This document shows positions 8,255 through 17,437 of a DNA stretch of 47,276 nucleotides, one piece after another. A model generated the notes under the pieces. The model was given only the letters and a program-made list of their open reading frames with translations, ran no database searches and was not told the DNA's origin. The translations under genes were made by a program, and so were the position numbers. Position 1 is the stretch's first letter. Every line of letters starts with the position of its first letter. Origin of the DNA: Flavobacteriales bacterium TMED191 (GTDB lineage: Bacteria; Bacteroidota; Bacteroidia; Flavobacteriales; TMED113); contig NHIO02000022.1 of NCBI GenBank assembly GCA_002171975.2, forward strand, positions 9,500 through 56,775. Direction: 5' to 3'.

Positions 8255-9095
8255 TAAAAATCGACTTGGAAGAGGACTGGCTTCAATTTTTAATAATCAA
8301 AAAGACATAAGTACTACCAAAAAAATTAATATTGACTTAATTGAAAAAAATCCTTTTCAACCACGAACCAATTTTACTAAAATAGAAATTACTGAACTAG
8401 CTAATTCGATTAAAACATATGGTCTTATACAGCCTATTACCGTTAGACAAAATACACACAATAAATTTGAACTTATTTCTGGGGAAAGAAGATTAAGAGC
8501 AGCAAAATTAATTGGTTTAAAAGAAATCCCAGTTTTTATCAAAAATATTCAGAACAAGAATATGCTCGCTGTTGCACTTGTAGAAAATATACAACGTCAA
8601 AATCTAGACCCTATGGATATTGCATTAAGTCTAGAGCAATTGATAAAAAACTATAACTTAACCCATGATACATTAGGTAAGCGAATTGGTAAAAGCAGAT
8701 CAACAATAAGTAATTATTTAAGATTATTAAAATTGGATCCGATTATTCAAGCTGGTGTGAGAGATAAAATGATCACTATGGGTCATGCAAAAGCAATTAT
8801 GAATATTGAAAATCAAACTATACAGCTAGAAATCTATCAAACAATCATAAAAGATAATTTATCGGTAAGGGATGCTGAAAAAATCGTTAAAAACAATAAA
8901 TTAACTGTTTCCAAAACACGTTTAACTGATGATAATTTATCAATTCATTATAAAAAGATTGAAAATAATCTATCAGATTTTTTTAATGAGGAAATTAAAC
9001 TGAAAATTCTTAAAAACGGAAATGGAAAAATTGAAATACCTTTTAAATCAGAAAAAAAATTAGATGAAATTATTCAACTACTCTACTCTTCTTAA
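8247..9095 (+). CDS. parB: Chromosome-partitioning protein ParB
   Basis: A 282-residue ParB/Spo0J protein. The N-terminus RLGRGLASIF is the typical ParA-interacting start. The CTP-binding ParB/Srx domain shows IEKNPFQPR, IKTYGLIQPITVR and GERRLRAAK. The helix-turn-helix lies around HDTLGKRIGKSRSTISNYLRL. The C-terminal dimerisation domain is short. No full parS site (TGTTTCACGTGAAACA) was found in the window, so its nucleation site should lie elsewhere. It overlaps parA by 8 bases, and its last 32 bases overlap the DUF5683 gene start. Confidence 0.96.
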   Translation: MNNKNRLGRGLASIFNNQKDISTTKKINIDLIEKNPFQPRTNFTKIEITELANSIKTYGLIQPITVRQNTHNKFELISGERRLRAAKLIGLKEIPVFIKNIQNKNMLAVALVENIQRQNLDPMDIALSLEQLIKNYNLTHDTLGKRIGKSRSTISNYLRLLKLDPIIQAGVRDKMITMGHAKAIMNIENQTIQLEIYQTIIKDNLSVRDAEKIVKNNKLTVSKTRLTDDNLSIHYKKIENNLSDFFNEEIKLKILKNGNGKIEIPFKSEKKLDEIIQLLYSS

Positions 9096-9609
9096 AGTTA
9101 TTTTTTTGACCATAATCATTGTAAACAATCAATTAAGCATTGCGCAAAATGATTTAAATTTAGAAATAGAAAATAACTTCAAAAAAGCCACTCTACTATC
9201 TGCGGCTTGCCCTGGTTTAGGGCAAATTTATAACAAAAAAATATGGAAAGTACCAATTATATATACTGCTATGGGTGTAACTGCATATTTAATGAATAAA
9301 CACAATAAAAATTATAAAAATTATAGAACCGCCTATTTAAATAGAATAGATAGTGATATAAATACAACTGATAATTTTGATAATTATAGCGATAATAATT
9401 TATTGACATTGAAAGATTACCATCAAAATTCACGTGATTTATCAGCACTATTGTTTTTACTATTATATGTACTAAATATTGTAGACGCTTCAGTTGACGC
9501 ACATTTAACTAACTACAATATAAATAACAATTTATCACTATATTTAAACAGTATTGATTCAGAATCAAAATTAAATGGTTTAAATATTTCTGTTGCATAT
9601 AAATTTTAA
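9064..9609 (+). CDS. DUF5683 membrane protein
   Basis: A 181-residue protein with an N-terminal hydrophobic signal (residues 8-27, ending SIAQ) and the DUF5683 hallmark ATLLSAACPGLGQIYNKKIWK followed by a hydrophobic stretch (residues 62-77). A second membrane-like segment is at about 126-141 (LSALLFLLLYVLNIVDA). The function is unknown; the family is common in Bacteroidota. The ATG lies inside parB in another frame (32-base overlap), so translation is probably coupled. The genomic link to parAB on one side and dapB-lepB on the other hints at cell-envelope or division work, but that is inference. Confidence 0.8.
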   Translation: MKLFNYSTLLKVIFLTIIIVNNQLSIAQNDLNLEIENNFKKATLLSAACPGLGQIYNKKIWKVPIIYTAMGVTAYLMNKHNKNYKNYRTAYLNRIDSDINTTDNFDNYSDNNLLTLKDYHQNSRDLSALLFLLLYVLNIVDASVDAHLTNYNINNNLSLYLNSIDSESKLNGLNISVAYKF

Positions 9610-9612
9610 AAT

Positions 9613-10293
9613 ATGGTAATTGGCATTATTGGATATGGAAAAATGGGTAAAAAAATTGAAGAAATTTCAGTAGATTGGGGACATACTGTTGGAATGAAAA
9701 TTAATAGTAAAAACCCTACGGACTTAAATAAAAGTTCTATTTCTGAAATTGATGTCGCAATTGAATTTTCACAACCGCAACATGCATTTAAAAATATTTC
9801 TCTTTGTCTTGAAAATAATGTTCCAGTAGTATCAGGAACTACTGGATGGCTGAATCACATGAAACAAATTCAATTATTTTGCAAAAAAAATAATGGAACT
9901 TTCTTTTATGCTGAAAACTTCAGTATAGGAGTAAATATTCTTCTAAAAACAACTGAACTATTAACACAATTAACAAAATCTAGAAATTATAAAATTGAAT
10001 TAACAGAGACCCATCATAAATCTAAAAAAGATGCTCCAAGTGGGACGGCGTTAATGATTCAAAATATGACAAACAACTTAAATAATAAGCAAAAAACACC
10101 TATCGTATCTAAAAGAATCGGAAATGTAATCGGAGAACATAATCTAGAGTATTTATCTAAAGAAGATACAATTTCATTAAAACACACAGCACATAATAGA
10201 GACGGTTTTGCGAAAGGAGCTATATTAGCTGCAGAATACATAAGAGATAAAACTGGAGTATTTACAATGCAAGATTTAATTAATAAATTATAA
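9613..10293 (+). CDS. dapB: 4-hydroxy-tetrahydrodipicolinate reductase
   Basis: A 226-residue enzyme of lysine and meso-diaminopimelate biosynthesis, at the short end for the family, as in other Bacteroidota. The nucleotide-binding start is GIIGYGKMGKKI; VVSGTTGW marks the cofactor site; the catalytic block is ETHHKSKKDAPSGTAL with the His-His and Lys used in hydride transfer and substrate binding. The C-terminus GFAKGAILAAEYI is also typical. It lies 3 bases after the DUF5683 gene and 3 bases before lepB, so all are one transcript. It supplies meso-DAP for peptidoglycan, in line with mpl later in the window. Confidence 0.95.
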   Translation: MVIGIIGYGKMGKKIEEISVDWGHTVGMKINSKNPTDLNKSSISEIDVAIEFSQPQHAFKNISLCLENNVPVVSGTTGWLNHMKQIQLFCKKNNGTFFYAENFSIGVNILLKTTELLTQLTKSRNYKIELTETHHKSKKDAPSGTALMIQNMTNNLNNKQKTPIVSKRIGNVIGEHNLEYLSKEDTISLKHTAHNRDGFAKGAILAAEYIRDKTGVFTMQDLINKL

Positions 10294-10296
10294 TTT

Positions 10297-11976
10297 ATGT
10301 TTTTTATTTCCTTAATAATATATATTGTAATCATTTACCTAATTTATTTCAAGGACCATCAATTCAAAAATATTGCTATTGGTCTTGCTATACTTACTAG
10401 TCTATTTAGTTTTTTTATTTCTATACAACAAGTAAAACAATTTTTAATATTTTTAGTGATAATATATATAGGTTCAATATTCTTAAAATTAGGAGGCTTA
10501 TTCTTATGGCGAATTGTTAAATCATTAGAATACCGTAAAAAATTTATTAGCTGTTTTGCATACATCACATTATATGTAATTGCATTATGGATCACAGTAT
10601 CTGCAACTAATGCAAACTGGTTAAATTGGTTTTATTTTATAGTTTTTTTTATAATAGATTACTATTACTTTCAGTTTATTAATTGGCCCTATACTGAAAA
10701 AAAGGATCGTAAGATTTCAAAAAATGATGAATGGGAAGAAGCAATTACTTTTGCCATTATTGCTGCTACAATTATTCATGTTTTCTTTATTCAACCCTTT
10801 ACTATTCCTACCTCTTCAATGGAGAAGAGCATGCTTGTGGGCGATTTTTTATTAGTAAGCAAAATGCATTATGGAGCAAATATCCCAAACACTCCACTTT
10901 TTCTGCCTTTTATGCATCAAAAAATACCCGGGACTATCAATACCCCCTCTTATTCTAAGCTAATACAATTAGGATATAATAGACTACCTGGATTTCAAAC
11001 TATTAAAAATAATGATATTGTAGTTTTTAATTTTCCAGTAGACACAATAAATGAGGAGATTCCATTTGATAAAAAAATGAATTATGTTAAAAGGTGTGTC
11101 GGAATAGCTGGAGACACTCTCAGTATTATAAATAAAGATGTTTATATAAATAGCGAAAAACAAGTCCTATCGAAAAATATACAAACACAATTCCAATACT
11201 GGATTCGTCCAAATAATACTAATCAACTTATCCAGCCAAGTGTGACAAAAAAATTAGAAAACTTATTAATTGAAAATGACATAGAATCTTATGGAAGTTA
11301 TGTGTCAAATAAAAATTACGTGGAATTCATAAAAGTAGATCAAAAAAAGAAAAGAGAATACAAAAATAGATTTTTAAAAAGTACCGGTGAATTTATTGTT
11401 TTTATTACCAAAGAAGAAAAAAAGGTGCTAGAAAATAAACTCCAGAAATGGTTTGCTTTTTATGAAAAAGAAAATACAAAAAATCTATTTCCAAAAAGTC
11501 TAAATAATAGCTGGACATCTAATAACTACGGTCCAATATATATTCCCAAAAAGGGTGATACAATAAATTTAAATGAAGAAAATATTCACTTTTACCAAAA
11601 AATTATTGAAGATTATGAAAATAATTTATTTGAAATAAAACAAAATCAATTCTTTATTAATGGAGAATTGACAAATAAATATGAATTTAAAATGAATTAT
11701 TATTGGATGATGGGAGATAACAGACATAATTCTGAAGATTCAAGGGTCTGGGGGTTTGTTCCAGAAAATCATGTAGTTGGCAAACCAATATTCACATGGT
11801 TAAGTCTCAATTATAATGCTCTCAATAAGAAAGGTATTAAATCTAAAATAGGTGTAATTAGATGGGAAAAGTTATTTACTACAATGAGGAATCCCACTAA
11901 ATCTTATGCAATACATTTTTTAGTATTTATTTTAATAATTAAACTGATAAATCGATATCGGGCTAGAAAAAACTAA
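10297..11976 (+). CDS. lepB: Signal peptidase I, long Bacteroidota form
   Basis: A 559-residue inner-membrane protease removing Sec signal peptides. The N-terminal 130 residues hold about four membrane segments, and another helix (149-165) precedes the catalytic domain. Catalytic Ser174 is in PTSSMEKSM and Lys265 in YVKRCVGIAGD; the C-terminal box MMGDNRHNSEDSRVWG is at 471-485. About 200 residues separate the Lys box from the last box, far more than in E. coli LepB, which explains the length; such insertions are known in Bacteroidota. A final hydrophobic helix is near the C-terminus (about 538-551). It is embedded in the parAB-dapB operon. Confidence 0.95.
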   Translation: MFFISLIIYIVIIYLIYFKDHQFKNIAIGLAILTSLFSFFISIQQVKQFLIFLVIIYIGSIFLKLGGLFLWRIVKSLEYRKKFISCFAYITLYVIALWITVSATNANWLNWFYFIVFFIIDYYYFQFINWPYTEKKDRKISKNDEWEEAITFAIIAATIIHVFFIQPFTIPTSSMEKSMLVGDFLLVSKMHYGANIPNTPLFLPFMHQKIPGTINTPSYSKLIQLGYNRLPGFQTIKNNDIVVFNFPVDTINEEIPFDKKMNYVKRCVGIAGDTLSIINKDVYINSEKQVLSKNIQTQFQYWIRPNNTNQLIQPSVTKKLENLLIENDIESYGSYVSNKNYVEFIKVDQKKKREYKNRFLKSTGEFIVFITKEEKKVLENKLQKWFAFYEKENTKNLFPKSLNNSWTSNNYGPIYIPKKGDTINLNEENIHFYQKIIEDYENNLFEIKQNQFFINGELTNKYEFKMNYYWMMGDNRHNSEDSRVWGFVPENHVVGKPIFTWLSLNYNALNKKGIKSKIGVIRWEKLFTTMRNPTKSYAIHFLVFILIIKLINRYRARKN

Positions 11977-11979
11977 AAT

Positions 11980-12561
11980 ATGTCTGTTGTGTTAAATTCA
12001 TCTTATTTCCCAACAATTAACTATTTTAGGTCCTTAAAATCATTTCCTGGCTTATATATTGATATATATGAATATTACAAAAGACATAGTAATAGAAATA
12101 GGACAACTATATTAGGTTCTAATGGGACTATTTTGCTGACTGTTCCAATTAAAAGAAAATCAAAAGTAATAATGAGAGATATAAAAATTGCAAATCAGGA
12201 TTGGCAAAGGAAACATATTATGAGTATTAAATCATCTTATGGATCTGCTCCTTTTTTCATACATTATTTTGATGACATCAAAAAACTAATAAATTCTAAA
12301 TGTAATTATCTAGTAGATTTAAATAATCTAATTATTAATTACTGCATCAATCAATTGGAGTTGAAAAAAAAAGTTAACTACACCAAAACATATAAAAACA
12401 ATTATTCCGATAATTATATTGACCTAAGAGAAAAAATAAATATCCCTAAACATTTAGAGACTTATGATCAAATTTTTGGAGAAAAGTTTATTTCTAACTT
12501 AAGTATTATTGATTTAATATTTAATTTAGGCCCGGATGCCAAAAAATACATAAATACTTAA
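11980..12561 (+). CDS. WbqC-like family protein
   Basis: A 193-residue soluble protein matching the WbqC-like family: an N-terminal NSSYFPTINYFRSL block, then the GSNGTILLTVPIKRKSK strand pair and IANQDWQRKHIMSIKSSYGSAPFF, the most conserved segment. Some WbqC proteins are in O-antigen clusters and are thought to help build modified sugars; the Bacteroidota copy next to lepB has no proven function. It begins 3 bases after lepB and is probably the last gene of the par-lepB unit. Confidence 0.85.
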   Translation: MSVVLNSSYFPTINYFRSLKSFPGLYIDIYEYYKRHSNRNRTTILGSNGTILLTVPIKRKSKVIMRDIKIANQDWQRKHIMSIKSSYGSAPFFIHYFDDIKKLINSKCNYLVDLNNLIINYCINQLELKKKVNYTKTYKNNYSDNYIDLREKINIPKHLETYDQIFGEKFISNLSIIDLIFNLGPDAKKYINT

Positions 12562-12585
12562 TTTCAATTATAGTATATTTAACAT

Positions 12586-14223
12586 ATGAAGAGAATAATT
12601 GACATTGCTTTTAATAAAAATGAAGATAATATGAAATTGCTAGTCTCAAGTATGAAACAAAAAAAACATATTATAGAGTTAGGTGGTGGTGAAATTAATA
12701 TTAAAAAACAACATGAAAAAGGTAAATTAACTGCAAGAGAAAGGATTAAGAAAATTTTAGACTTAAATTCATTTTACATTGAAATTGGCAGTTTTGCTGC
12801 TAACGACCTCTATGAAGAATATGGTGGGTGTCCTGCAGCTGGTGTAATTGTTGTAATAGGTCTAATTAATGAAAAAAACTGCATTGTTGTAGCAAATGAT
12901 GCAACTGTAAAATCCGGTGCTTGGTTTCCCATGACCGCAAAAAAAAATTTAAGAGCTCAAGAAATATGTATCAATAACAAGATACCAATTATCTATTTAG
13001 TAGATAGTGCCGGAGTTTTTTTACCGTTACAAGACCAAATATTTCCTGATAAAAATCATTTCGGAAGACAATTCAGAAATAATGCAAAAATATCTGCAAA
13101 TGGTATAAGCCAAATATCTGCAATTATGGGTAGTTGTGTAGCAGGAGGTGCTTATTTACCTATAATGAGTGATGAAGCTTTAATCGTAGAAAAAACAGGA
13201 AGTGTATTCTTAGCTGGATCACACCTAGTTAAAGCTGCTATTGGAGAAAATATAGATAATGAAAAATTAGGAGGCGCAGATACACATTGTGATATTTCAG
13301 GAGTAACAGATTATAAATGCAAAAATGATGAAGAAGCTATACATTTAATTAGAGACCTGATAAAATCTACTAGAAATGGCTCCCTGACAGGTTTCTCTAG
13401 AATAGAATCCAAGGAACCAAAAAAAAGTTTAAATGATATATATGGTATTATACCAAAAGATCGTAGCCAACAATACGATATGAAAGAAATCATTGAAAGA
13501 CTTGTTGACGACAGCTTTCTAAGAGAATATAAAGCAAGTTATGGAAAAACATTAATCTGTGCCTATGCTAGAATTGATGGATGGGCAGTAGGAATAATTG
13601 CTAACCAACGTTCAATAGTAAAGAATGGGAAAGGTGAAATGCAACTGGGTGGTGTAATCTATTCAGATTCCGCTGACAAAGCAGCAAGATTTATAATGAA
13701 CTGTAATCAAAAAGGTATCCCATTATTATTTGTACAAGATGTAAATGGATTTATGGTTGGTTCTCGAGCAGAACATAATGGTATCATTAAAGACGGGGCG
13801 AAAATGGTAAATGCTATGGCAAATAGTGTAGTGCCAAAATTCACTGTAATCATAGGAAACTCCTTTGGGGCTGGAAATTATGCTATGTGTGGTAAGGCAT
13901 ATGATCCAAATTTAATTTTAGCATGGCCAACTGCACAAATTGCCGTCATGGGAGGTGAACAAGCTGCTAAGGTAATTTTAAAACTTGAAGAAAATAAATT
14001 AAAAAAAGATGGTAAAGCATTAAGTAAATTAGAAAAAGAAAAATTATTTAAATCAATCAATGAAAAATATCAAAATCAAATGACTCCTTATTATGCGGCA
14101 TCCCGAATGTGGGTAGATGAAATTATCGATCCAAAAGAAACTAGACAATATATTTCAAAAGGGATTGAAATTTCAAATAATAAACCTATTGAAGAATTTA
14201 AAACAGGGATAATCCAAACATAA
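12586..14223 (+). CDS. Acyl-CoA carboxylase beta subunit (methylcrotonyl/propionyl type)
   Basis: A 545-residue carboxyltransferase subunit of a biotin-dependent acyl-CoA carboxylase. The N-terminal GGGEINIKKQHEKGKLTARERI motif, the FPDKNHFGRQFRNNA segment and the C-terminal GAGNYAMCGKAYDPNLILAW block fit the methylcrotonyl-CoA carboxylase beta group (leucine breakdown) better than propionyl-CoA carboxylase, but substrate cannot be fixed by eye. The biotin carboxylase/carrier (alpha) subunit is not in the window. It starts 24 bases after the wbqC-like gene and is followed by thrS after 58 bases. Confidence 0.88.
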   Translation: MKRIIDIAFNKNEDNMKLLVSSMKQKKHIIELGGGEINIKKQHEKGKLTARERIKKILDLNSFYIEIGSFAANDLYEEYGGCPAAGVIVVIGLINEKNCIVVANDATVKSGAWFPMTAKKNLRAQEICINNKIPIIYLVDSAGVFLPLQDQIFPDKNHFGRQFRNNAKISANGISQISAIMGSCVAGGAYLPIMSDEALIVEKTGSVFLAGSHLVKAAIGENIDNEKLGGADTHCDISGVTDYKCKNDEEAIHLIRDLIKSTRNGSLTGFSRIESKEPKKSLNDIYGIIPKDRSQQYDMKEIIERLVDDSFLREYKASYGKTLICAYARIDGWAVGIIANQRSIVKNGKGEMQLGGVIYSDSADKAARFIMNCNQKGIPLLFVQDVNGFMVGSRAEHNGIIKDGAKMVNAMANSVVPKFTVIIGNSFGAGNYAMCGKAYDPNLILAWPTAQIAVMGGEQAAKVILKLEENKLKKDGKALSKLEKEKLFKSINEKYQNQMTPYYAASRMWVDEIIDPKETRQYISKGIEISNNKPIEEFKTGIIQT

Positions 14224-14281
14224 AATATAATCCGATTACTTAAAAAATAATTATCTTTAAATTCTTTTATATATAAAACAT

Positions 14282-16231
14282 ATGATAACTGTTGAATTTC
14301 CAGACAAAAGCATAAGAAAATTTACTCAAGGAACAACGTCCTTAGATATTGCAAAAAGTATAAGTGAAGGATTAGCCCGAAATGTACTTGCTGCAAAAAT
14401 TAATGGGAAAGTAGTTGATGCAACAAAACCAATAAATTCTAAAGAAAAAATAAACCTTGAATTATTAACATGGCAGGATAAGGATGGAAAATCGACATTT
14501 TGGCACTCTAGTGCTCATTTATTAGCTGAAGCAATACAGTACTATTATCCTGATGCTAAATTTGCAATAGGTCCACCAATCGAAAATGGATTTTATTATG
14601 ATATCGATTTTTCAAAAAACATGTCATTTTCTTCTGAAGATTTTCCAAAAATTGAAAGTAAAATAATCGAACTAGCAAAACAAAAAAACAACTTTACTTT
14701 TAGTCCAATTTCAAAAAAAGAAGCTCTAGATTTTTTTTCAAAAAGGGAAAACAATTATAAACTTGAATTAACTAAAAACTTATCAGATGGTGATATTACT
14801 TTTTATCAACAAGGTAATTTTACTGATTTATGTAAAGGACCACATATTCCGCACACGGGCTTTATAAAAGCTGTTAAATTAATCAATGTTGCGGGAGCAT
14901 ACTGGAGAGGGGACGAGACAAAGACACAATTGACAAGAATTTATGGCATTACATTTCCAAAGAAAAAAGAATTAGATGAATACTTAATAAACTACGAAGA
15001 AGCAAAAAAAAGAGACCACAGAAAAATTGGAAAAAACATGGGTCTTTTTATGTTTTCTCAAAAGGTTGGTCAAGGTTTACCACTATGGCTACCAAAAGGA
15101 GCATATTTAAGAGACAAACTAATCGACTTTATGAGAAACACTCAAGTAAATCATGGATATCAACCAGTTGTAACTCCTCACATTGGTTCAAAAGATTTGT
15201 ATGTGTGTTCGGGGCACTATGATAAATATGGTGAAGACTCTTTTCAACCCATTAAAACTCCCAACCAAAATGAAGAGTTTTTTTTAAAACCTATGAATTG
15301 TCCACATCATTGTGAAATATATAAGGCACAACCAAGATCATATAAAGATTTACCAATTAGATTTGCAGAATTTGGTACGGTATATAGATATGAACAAAGT
15401 GGAGAATTACATGGATTAACTAGAGTGCGTGCATTTACACAAGATGACGCTCATATCTTTGTGTTACCTGAACAATTACAAGAAGAATTTGAGAATGTTA
15501 TTGATCTTGTATTATATATTCTAAAAGCTATGAATCTAACTGAGTACGTAGCACAAATCTCTCTAAGAGATCCAAATAAAAAAGATAATTACATTGGGAG
15601 TGACCAAAACTGGGATTTATCTGAAAAAGCAATTATTGAAGCAACAAAAAATAAAAAATTAGAGACCATTGTAGAATATGGGGAAGCAGCTTTTTACGGA
15701 CCAAAATTAGATTTTATGGTAAAGGATGCATTAGGAAGAAAATGGCAACTCGGCACGATTCAAGTAGATTATAATTTACCTGAAAGATTTGAATTAGAAT
15801 ATAAGGGTTCTGATGATAAAATGCATCGACCTGTAATGATTCATAGAGCACCATTTGGATCTCTTGAAAGATTTATTGCTCTTTTCATTGAACACACAGG
15901 AGGAAATTTTCCTGTTTGGTTAACGCCTGAACAAATAATTATATTACCAATCAGCCAAAAACATAACGAATACTGTGGAAAACTTTTAAATTCTCTAAAA
16001 AATTACGATATTCGCGGTCGCATAGATGATAGAAATGAAACTACCGGTAAAAAAATAAGAGATGCGGAGTTAAATAGAATACCATTTATGGTTATAATAG
16101 GTGACAATGAAATTGAGAAAAATTCATTATCTATAAGACAACATGGAGGTACCAATCTTGGTTCAATGAGTCAAAATAAATTTATTGATCTTATTAAAGC
16201 TAAAATTGAAACTGAATTGCAAAAAAATTAG
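14282..16231 (+). CDS. thrS: Threonyl-tRNA synthetase
   Basis: A 649-residue class II synthetase, full length. An N-terminal TGS domain (1-60) is followed by the editing domain (HSSAHLLAEA at about 75-84, with the HxxxH-type motif). The catalytic core carries the zinc ligands: Cys in KPMNCPHHCEIY, His in SGELHGLTRVRAF and His in MIHRAPFGSLERF. The C-terminal anticodon-binding domain includes ILPISQKHNEYC. It heads the classical thrS-infC-rpmI-rplT cluster. A near-consensus promoter box (TATCTTTA, 14252-14259) sits 22 bases upstream. Confidence 0.98.
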   Translation: MITVEFPDKSIRKFTQGTTSLDIAKSISEGLARNVLAAKINGKVVDATKPINSKEKINLELLTWQDKDGKSTFWHSSAHLLAEAIQYYYPDAKFAIGPPIENGFYYDIDFSKNMSFSSEDFPKIESKIIELAKQKNNFTFSPISKKEALDFFSKRENNYKLELTKNLSDGDITFYQQGNFTDLCKGPHIPHTGFIKAVKLINVAGAYWRGDETKTQLTRIYGITFPKKKELDEYLINYEEAKKRDHRKIGKNMGLFMFSQKVGQGLPLWLPKGAYLRDKLIDFMRNTQVNHGYQPVVTPHIGSKDLYVCSGHYDKYGEDSFQPIKTPNQNEEFFLKPMNCPHHCEIYKAQPRSYKDLPIRFAEFGTVYRYEQSGELHGLTRVRAFTQDDAHIFVLPEQLQEEFENVIDLVLYILKAMNLTEYVAQISLRDPNKKDNYIGSDQNWDLSEKAIIEATKNKKLETIVEYGEAAFYGPKLDFMVKDALGRKWQLGTIQVDYNLPERFELEYKGSDDKMHRPVMIHRAPFGSLERFIALFIEHTGGNFPVWLTPEQIIILPISQKHNEYCGKLLNSLKNYDIRGRIDDRNETTGKKIRDAELNRIPFMVIIGDNEIEKNSLSIRQHGGTNLGSMSQNKFIDLIKAKIETELQKN

Positions 16232-16252
16232 TATAAATTAAAATAAAAAGTT

Positions 16253-16813
16253 ATAGCATTAAGAAAAAGAAATAAAGGACGTAGACCCTGGAGAATAAAA
16301 AAAGAAAACCCCCATAAAATAAATAATTTTATTTTAGCTGAGACAATAAGATTAGTGGGCGATAATGTTGAAAATAAAGTTTGTTCAAAAGAAGAGGGAC
16401 TAAATCTTGCCAAAGGACTAGGTTTAGATTTAGTAGAAATATCTGCCAAATCTGATACACCAGTTTGCAAAATAATTGATTACAGCAAGTTTCTTTACTC
16501 GCAAAAAAAGAAACAAAAGGAGATAAAGTCAAAAACTGCTAAAGTAGTAATGAAGGAGATTAGATTTGGTCCTAACACTGATACACATGATTATAATTTT
16601 AAACTAAATCATGCTAAGAAGTTTATTGATGATGGGTGTAAATTAAAGGCTTATGTTTTTTTCAAAGGGAGAGCAATTATCCATAAAGAACGTGGTGAAA
16701 TTTTGCTATTAAAGTTGGCTCAAGATTTAGAAGAAAAAGCAAAAGTAGATCAATTACCAAAATTAGAAGGTAAAAGAATGATTATGCTAATATCGCCAAT
16801 ATTAAAAAAATAA
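16253..16813 (+). CDS. infC: Translation initiation factor IF-3, AUA start
   Basis: IF-3 checks the initiator tRNA and start codon on the 30S subunit. The first ATG/GTG-type start in frame is GTG at 16355, but that would cut off the conserved N-terminal domain: the frame stays open upstream to a TAA at 16244, and upstream codons read [16 protein letters not shown], a textbook IF-3 motif, preceded by a basic [12 protein letters not shown] tail. The only sensible start is ATA at 16253, giving 186 residues, a normal length. Later motifs are [18 protein letters not shown] and the Lys-rich linker. E. coli infC uses AUU for autoregulation; the rare start here implies the same logic. It lies 21 bases after thrS. 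Confidence 0.88.
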   Translation: MALRKRNKGRRPWRIKKENPHKINNFILAETIRLVGDNVENKVCSKEEGLNLAKGLGLDLVEISAKSDTPVCKIIDYSKFLYSQKKKQKEIKSKTAKVVMKEIRFGPNTDTHDYNFKLNHAKKFIDDGCKLKAYVFFKGRAIIHKERGEILLLKLAQDLEEKAKVDQLPKLEGKRMIMLISPILKK

Positions 16814-16824
16814 AATATATAGTT

Positions 16825-17022
16825 ATGCCAAAAATGAAAACAAATTCAAGTGCAAAAAAAAGATTTTCTGTGACTAGCTCGGGAAAAGTTAAAAGAAAGC
16901 ACGCATTTAAAAGTCATATTTTAACTAAAAAAACTACTAAACAAAAACGTAGACTAACAAATACTGGCTTAGTAGATAAATCTGACTTGAAAAATGTAAA
17001 ACAACAATTATCGATGAAATAA
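16825..17022 (+). CDS. rpmI: Ribosomal protein bL35
   Basis: A 65-residue basic protein with the standard bL35 start [20 protein letters not shown] and the [14 protein letters not shown] and KQKRRL blocks. It is part of the large ribosomal subunit. It lies 11 bases after infC and before rplT, the conserved infC-rpmI-rplT order. In other bacteria this operon is repressed by L20. Confidence 0.97.
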   Translation: MPKMKTNSSAKKRFSVTSSGKVKRKHAFKSHILTKKTTKQKRRLTNTGLVDKSDLKNVKQQLSMK

Positions 17023-17045
17023 AAATATAACCATGTAATCAGTTT

Positions 17046-17071
17046 TAAGCATCTTCAATGATCACTGCTTA
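17046..17071 (+). promoter_or_regulatory. Weak stem-loop between rpmI and rplT
   Basis: TAAGCA (17046-17051) can pair with TGCTTA (17066-17071) around a 14-base loop, in the 66-base gap before rplT. In other phyla L20 binds mRNA structures in this operon; this hairpin is a weak candidate for such a site, and a chance occurrence is quite possible. Confidence 0.2.
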
Positions 17072-17088
17072 CAAAAAAAATAAAAACT

Positions 17089-17436
17089 ATGCCAAGATCT
17101 GTTAATTCTGTTGCTGCAAAAGCAAGACGAAAAAAAATAATAAAACAAGCTAAAGGTTACTTTGGGAGGAGAAAAAATGTATTTACAGTAGCCAAGAATG
17201 CTGTGGAAAAAGCATTATCGTATGCTTATAGAGATCGAAAAGTAAATAAAAGAAATTTTCGAGCTTTATGGATACAAAGAATAAACGCAGGGGTTCGAGA
17301 ATACGGACTGTCTTATTCGGAGTTCATGGGCCTTCTTAAAAAAAAGGACATCAAAATTAACAGAAAAGTTTTAGCTGATTTAGCAATGAATCACAAAGAA
17401 ATATTTAAATCTCTTGTTGAAGAGACAAAAAAATAA
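17089..17436 (+). CDS. rplT: Ribosomal protein bL20
   Basis: A 115-residue basic protein of the large subunit with typical [20 protein letters not shown] start, [42 protein letters not shown] and the C-terminal [12 protein letters not shown]. Length is normal. It is the last gene of the thrS cluster; the convergent TPR gene ends one base beyond its stop, so no dedicated terminator fits between them. Confidence 0.98.
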   Translation: MPRSVNSVAAKARRKKIIKQAKGYFGRRKNVFTVAKNAVEKALSYAYRDRKVNKRNFRALWIQRINAGVREYGLSYSEFMGLLKKKDIKINRKVLADLAMNHKEIFKSLVEETKK

Positions 17437-17437
17437 A

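Noticed and set aside
9428..9443. CACGTG-centred parS-like sequence just downstream of parB
   Set aside because: Only about 10 of 16 positions match, and CACGTG is expected a few times by chance in this length of AT-rich DNA.
16355..16813. infC starting at GTG 16355
   Set aside because: It would remove the conserved IF-3 N-terminal domain that is clearly encoded upstream in the same frame.
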